A stretch of DNA of 64,000 nt from Euwallacea fornicatus (Eukaryota; Arthropoda; Insecta; Coleoptera; Curculionidae). Positions 60,191 to 64,000 of this stretch are shown piece by piece. The notes beneath the pieces are model-generated. The model had not been told where the DNA came from. It ran no database searches and worked only from the letters and a program-made list of their open reading frames with translations. How positions within the stretch are numbered: position 1 is the first letter of the stretch; every line of letters starts with the position of its first letter. The stretch is from NCBI RefSeq assembly GCF_040115645.1, contig NW_027096050.1, positions 1 to 64,000 on the forward strand. The letters run 5' to 3'. A program made the position numbers and the translations under genes.

Positions 60191-63100
60191 CATGGAAATT
60201 CATCAAGATGCAATCATGATGTTTTGTGTCATTTTAAAGATCTCGTCGAGCTGATTAATGTGACACTTTGATTAACAAATTTGGTCCTAATTTGCCGAAG
60301 TTATCGAGCTTCAAAGTTTGAAAAGTCACAAAAGTTGGGTGTTTGAGCACATAAAGTACTATTTGTCTTGGAAATTCATCAAGATGCAATCATGATGTGT
60401 TGTGTCATTTTAAAGATCTCGTCGAGCTGATTAATTTGACACTTTGTTTAACAAATTTGGTCCTAATTTACCGAAGTTATCGAGCTTCAAAGTTTGAAAA
60501 GTCACAAAAGTTGTGTGTTTGAGCATATAAAGTACTATTTGTCTTGGAAATTCATCAAGATGCAATCATGATGTGTTGTGTCATTTTAAAGGTCTCTTCG
60601 AGCTGATTAATTTGACACTTTGTTTAACAAATTTGGTTCTCATTTGCCGAAGTTATCGAGCTTCAAAGTTTGAAAAGTCATAAAAGTTGTGTGTTTGAGC
60701 ATATAAAGTACTATTTGTCTTGGAAATTCATCAAGATGCAATCATGATGTGTTGTGACATCTTCAAAATCTCGTCGAGCTGATTAATGTGACACTTTGTT
60801 TAACAAATTTGGTCCTAATTTGCCGAAGTTATCGAGCTTCAAAGTTTGAAAAGTCACAAAAGTTGGGTGTTTGAGCACATAAAGTACTATTTGTCTTGGA
60901 AATTCATCAAGAGGCAATCATGATGTGTTGTGTAATTTTAAAGATCTCGTCGAGCTGATTAATTTGACACTTTGTTTAACAAATTTAGTCCTAATTTACC
61001 GAAGTTATCGAGCTTCAAAGTTTGAAAAGTCAAAAAAGTTGTGTGTTTGAGCACATAAAGTACTATTTGTCTTGGAAATTCAACAAGATGCAATCATGAT
61101 GTGTTGTGTCATTTTAAAGACCTCGTCGAGCTGATTAATTTGACACTTTGTTTAACAAATTTGGGTCTCATTTGCCGAAGTTATCGATCTACAAAGTGTG
61201 AAAAGTCACAAAAGTTTTGTGTTTGAGCACATAAAGTACTATTTTTCATGGAAATTCATCAAGATGCAATCATGATGTGTTGTGTTATTTTAAAGATCTC
61301 GTCGAGCTGATTAATTTGACACTTTGTTTAACAAATTTGGTCCTAATTTACCGAAGTTATCGAGCTTCTAAGTGTGAAAAGTCATAAAAGTTGTGTGTTT
61401 GAGCACATAAAGTACTATTTTTCATGGAAATTCATCAAGATGCAATCATGATGTGTTGTGTTATTTTAAAGATCTCGTCGAGCTGATTAATTTGACACTT
61501 TGTTTAACAAATTTGGTCCTAATTTACCGAAGTTATCGAGCTTCTAAGTGTGAAAAGTCATAAAAGTTGGGTGTTTGAGCACATAAAGTACTATTTGTCT
61601 TGGAAATTCATCAAGATGCAATCATGATGTGTTGTGACATTTTAAAGATCTCGTCGAGCTGATTAATTTGACACTTTGTTTAACAAATTTGGTCCTAATT
61701 TACCGAAGTTATCGAGCTTCAAAGTTTGAAAAGTCACAAAAGTTGTGTGTTTGAGCACATGAAGTACTATTTTTCATGGAAATTCATCAAGATGCAATCA
61801 TGATGTGTTGTGTCGTTTTAAAGATCTCGTCGAGCTGATTAATTTGACACTTTGTTTTACAAATTTGGTCCTTATTTGCCGAAGTTATCGAGCTTCAAAG
61901 TTTGAAAAGTCACAAAAGTTTTGTGTTTGAGCACATAAAGTACTATTTTTCATGGAAATTCATCAAGATGCAATCATGATATGTTGTGTTATTTTAAAGA
62001 TCTCGTCGTGCTGATTAATTTGACACTTTGTTTAACAAATTTGGTCCTAATTTGCCGAAGTTATCGAGCTTCAAAGTTTGAAAAGTCACAAAAGTTGGGT
62101 GTTTGAGCACATAAAGTACTATTTGTCTTGGAAATTCATCAAGATGCAATCATGATGTGTTGTGTCATTTTAAAGATCTCGTCGAGCTGATTAATTTGAC
62201 ACTTTGTTTAACAAATTTGGTCCTAATTTGCCGAAGTTATGGAGCTTCAAAGTTTGAAAAGTCACAAAAGTTGGGTGTTTGAGCACATAAAGTACTATTT
62301 GTCTTGGAAATTCATCAAGATGCAATCATGATGTGTTGTGTCATTTTAAAGATCTCGTCGAGCTGATTAATGTGACACTTTGATTTACAAATTTGGTCCT
62401 AATTTGCCGAAGTTATCGAGCTTCAAAGTTTGAAAAGTCACAAAAGTTGGGTGTTTGAGCACATAAAGTACTATTTGTCTTGGAAATTCATCAAGATGCA
62501 ATCATGATGTGTTGTGTCATTTTAAAGATCTCGTCGAGCTGATTAATTTGACACTTTGTTTAACAAATTTGGTCCTCATTTGCTGAAGTTATCGATCTAC
62601 AAAGTGTGAAAAGTCACAAAAGTTTTGTGTTTGAGCACATAAAGTACTATTTTTCATGGAAATTCATCAAGATGCAATCATGATGTGTTGTGTTATTTTA
62701 AAGATCTCGTCGAGCTGATTAATTTGACACTTTGTTTAACAAATTTGGTCCTAATTTACCGAAGTTATCGAGCTTCTAAGTGTGAAAAGTCATAAAAGTT
62801 GTGTGTTTGAGCACATAAAGTACTATTTTTCATGGAAATTCATCAAGATGCAATCATGATGTGTTGTGTTATTTTAAAGATCTCGTCGAGCTGATTAATT
62901 TGACACTTTGTTTAACAAATTTGGTCCTAATTTACCGAAGTTATCGAGCTTCTAAGTGTGAAAAGTCATAAAAGTTGTGTGTTTGAGCATATAAAGTACT
63001 ATTTGTCTTGGAAATTCATCAAGATGCAATCATGATGTGTTGTGACATCTTCAAAATCTCGTCGAGCTGATTAATGTGACACTTTGTTTAACAAATTTGG

Positions 63101-63886
63101 TCCTAATTTACCGAAGTTATCGAGCTTCAAAGTTTGAAAAGTCACAAAAGTTGTGTGTTTGAGCACATGAAGTACTATTTTTCATGGAAATTCATCAAGA
63201 TGCAATCATGATGTGTTGTGTTATTTTAAAGATCTCGTCGAGCTGATTAATGTGACACTTTGCTTAACAAATTTGGTCCTAATTTACCGAAGTTATCGAG
63301 CTTCAAAGTTTGAAAAGTCACAAAAGTTGTGTGTTTGAGCACATGAAGTACTATTTTTCATGGAAATTCATCAAGATGCAATCATGATATGTTGTGTTAT
63401 TTTAAAGATCTCGTCGTGCTGATTAATTTGACACTTTGTTTAACAAATTTGGTCCTAATTTGCCGAAGTTATCGAGCTTCAAAGTTTGAAAAGTCACAAA
63501 AGTTGGGTGTTTGAGCACATAAAGTACTATTTTTCATGGAAATTCATCAAGATGCAATCATGATGTGTTGTGTTATTTTAAAGATCTCGTCGAGCTGATT
63601 AATTTGACACTTTGTTTAACAAATTTGGTCCTAATTTACCGAAGTTATCGAGCTTCTAAGTGTGAAAAGTCATAAAAGTTGGGTGTTTGAGCACATAAAG
63701 TACTATTTGTCTTGGAAATTCATCAAGATGCAATCATGATGTGTTGTGTCATTTTAAAGATCTCGTCGAGCTGATTAATTTGACACTTTGTTTTACAAAT
63801 TTGGTCCTAATTTACCGAAGTTATCGAGCTTCTAAGTGTGAAAAGTCATAAAAGTTGTGTGTTTGAGCACATAAAGTACTATTTGT

Positions 63887-64000
63887 CTTGGAAATTCATC
63901 AAGATGCAATCATGATGTGTTGTGTCATTTTAAAGATCTCGTCGAGCTGATTAATTTGACACTTTGTTTTACAAATTTGGTCCTTATTTGCCGAAGTTAT
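63887..64000 (+). repeat. Partial class L monomer cut by the window edge
   Basis: The first 114 bp of a monomer with ttttacaaat and ccttatttgccg. The cut is the end of the window, so the array does not end here. Confidence 0.95.

Larger units (their letters stand above)
1..64000. repeat. Tandem satellite array, 176-bp monomer, about 363.6 copies
   Basis: The start motif cttggaaatt or catggaaatt recurs every 176 bp (1, 177, 353, 529 ...; after 2286 at 2287+176k, checked at 3167, 12495, 36431, 60719 and 63887). All copies are in one orientation. No interspersed element, unique spacer or gene interrupts them. Composition is about 35% G+C. A 176-bp head-to-tail satellite is in the usual size range of plant centromeric repeats, and the lack of any other sequence fits an array core; placing it at a centromere is inference, since nothing here shows CENH3 binding. 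Because 176 is not a multiple of 3, reading frames shift with each monomer and no frame can run through the array. Confidence 0.99.
58079..64000. repeat. Right-edge mosaic of the array
   Basis: Order: D G F H H L M H X N L M/H J P E | D G F H H X L M Q J I H H | D' x M H x L. Private changes become more frequent again: tttagtcc in 60895, tgtcgtttt in 61775, ttatggagc near 62241, tttgattta in 62303, tttgctta in 63183. No exact higher-order period is seen and the array continues past the window. Confidence 0.8.

Noticed and set aside
1..64000. CRISPR-like array of repeats and spacers
   Set aside because: The repeats are contiguous 176-bp monomers with no unique spacers, and variation lies in scattered substitutions inside the monomer.
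1..64000. Identification as the Brassica 176-bp centromeric repeat because of equal length
   Set aside because: Length alone is not evidence and I cannot confirm any sequence match, so no species or family is assigned.

Overview
The whole window is one uninterrupted satellite-DNA array: 176-bp monomers, all in the same orientation, from the first base to the last. I see 363 complete monomers and a final 114-bp partial one. There is no gene, tRNA, rRNA, transposon or unique spacer. The monomer is about 35% G+C (62 of 176 bases in the first copy). Monomer length, the higher-order repeat structure and the absence of genes fit a (peri)centromeric array of a eukaryote, most like a plant. The host and satellite family are inference: I do not recognise the monomer. 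Positions inside a monomer are written m1-m176, with m1 at the c of the cttggaaatt / catggaaatt start. Monomers begin at 1+176k up to 2113 and at 2287+176k afterwards. One 2-bp deletion near 2243 is the only net indel in 64 kb.

The array is a mosaic of about a dozen recurring monomer classes defined by shared linked substitutions. I name them D, E, F, G, H, I, J, K, L, M, N, P, Q and X; each has an exemplar in the feature list. Class D (52 copies) differs from the rest by an exact 11-bp microinversion at m41-51.

Layout. (1) 1 to ~10,030: an irregular domain with many private variants and only partial multi-monomer duplications. Classes H, I, K and L are absent. (2) 10,031-26,222: two near-identical tandem copies of an 8,096-bp (46-monomer) higher-order unit, with a third copy breaking off near 26,490. 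(3) 26,223-36,430: a rearranged mosaic of the same modules, with local I-H expansions. (4) 36,431-45,934: three tandem copies of a 20-, 19- and 15-monomer unit. (5) 45,935-51,566: short D-G-I-E type modules. (6) 51,567-58,078: two tandem copies of a 19/18-monomer unit. (7) 58,079-64,000: a less regular mosaic running off the right edge.

The pattern reads as a satellite evolving by unequal exchange in whole-monomer steps: exact 176-bp register, deletions and additions of whole monomers between neighbouring units, and hybrid monomers joining the 5' half of one class to the 3' half of another. The right 54 kb looks recently homogenised; the left 10 kb looks older.
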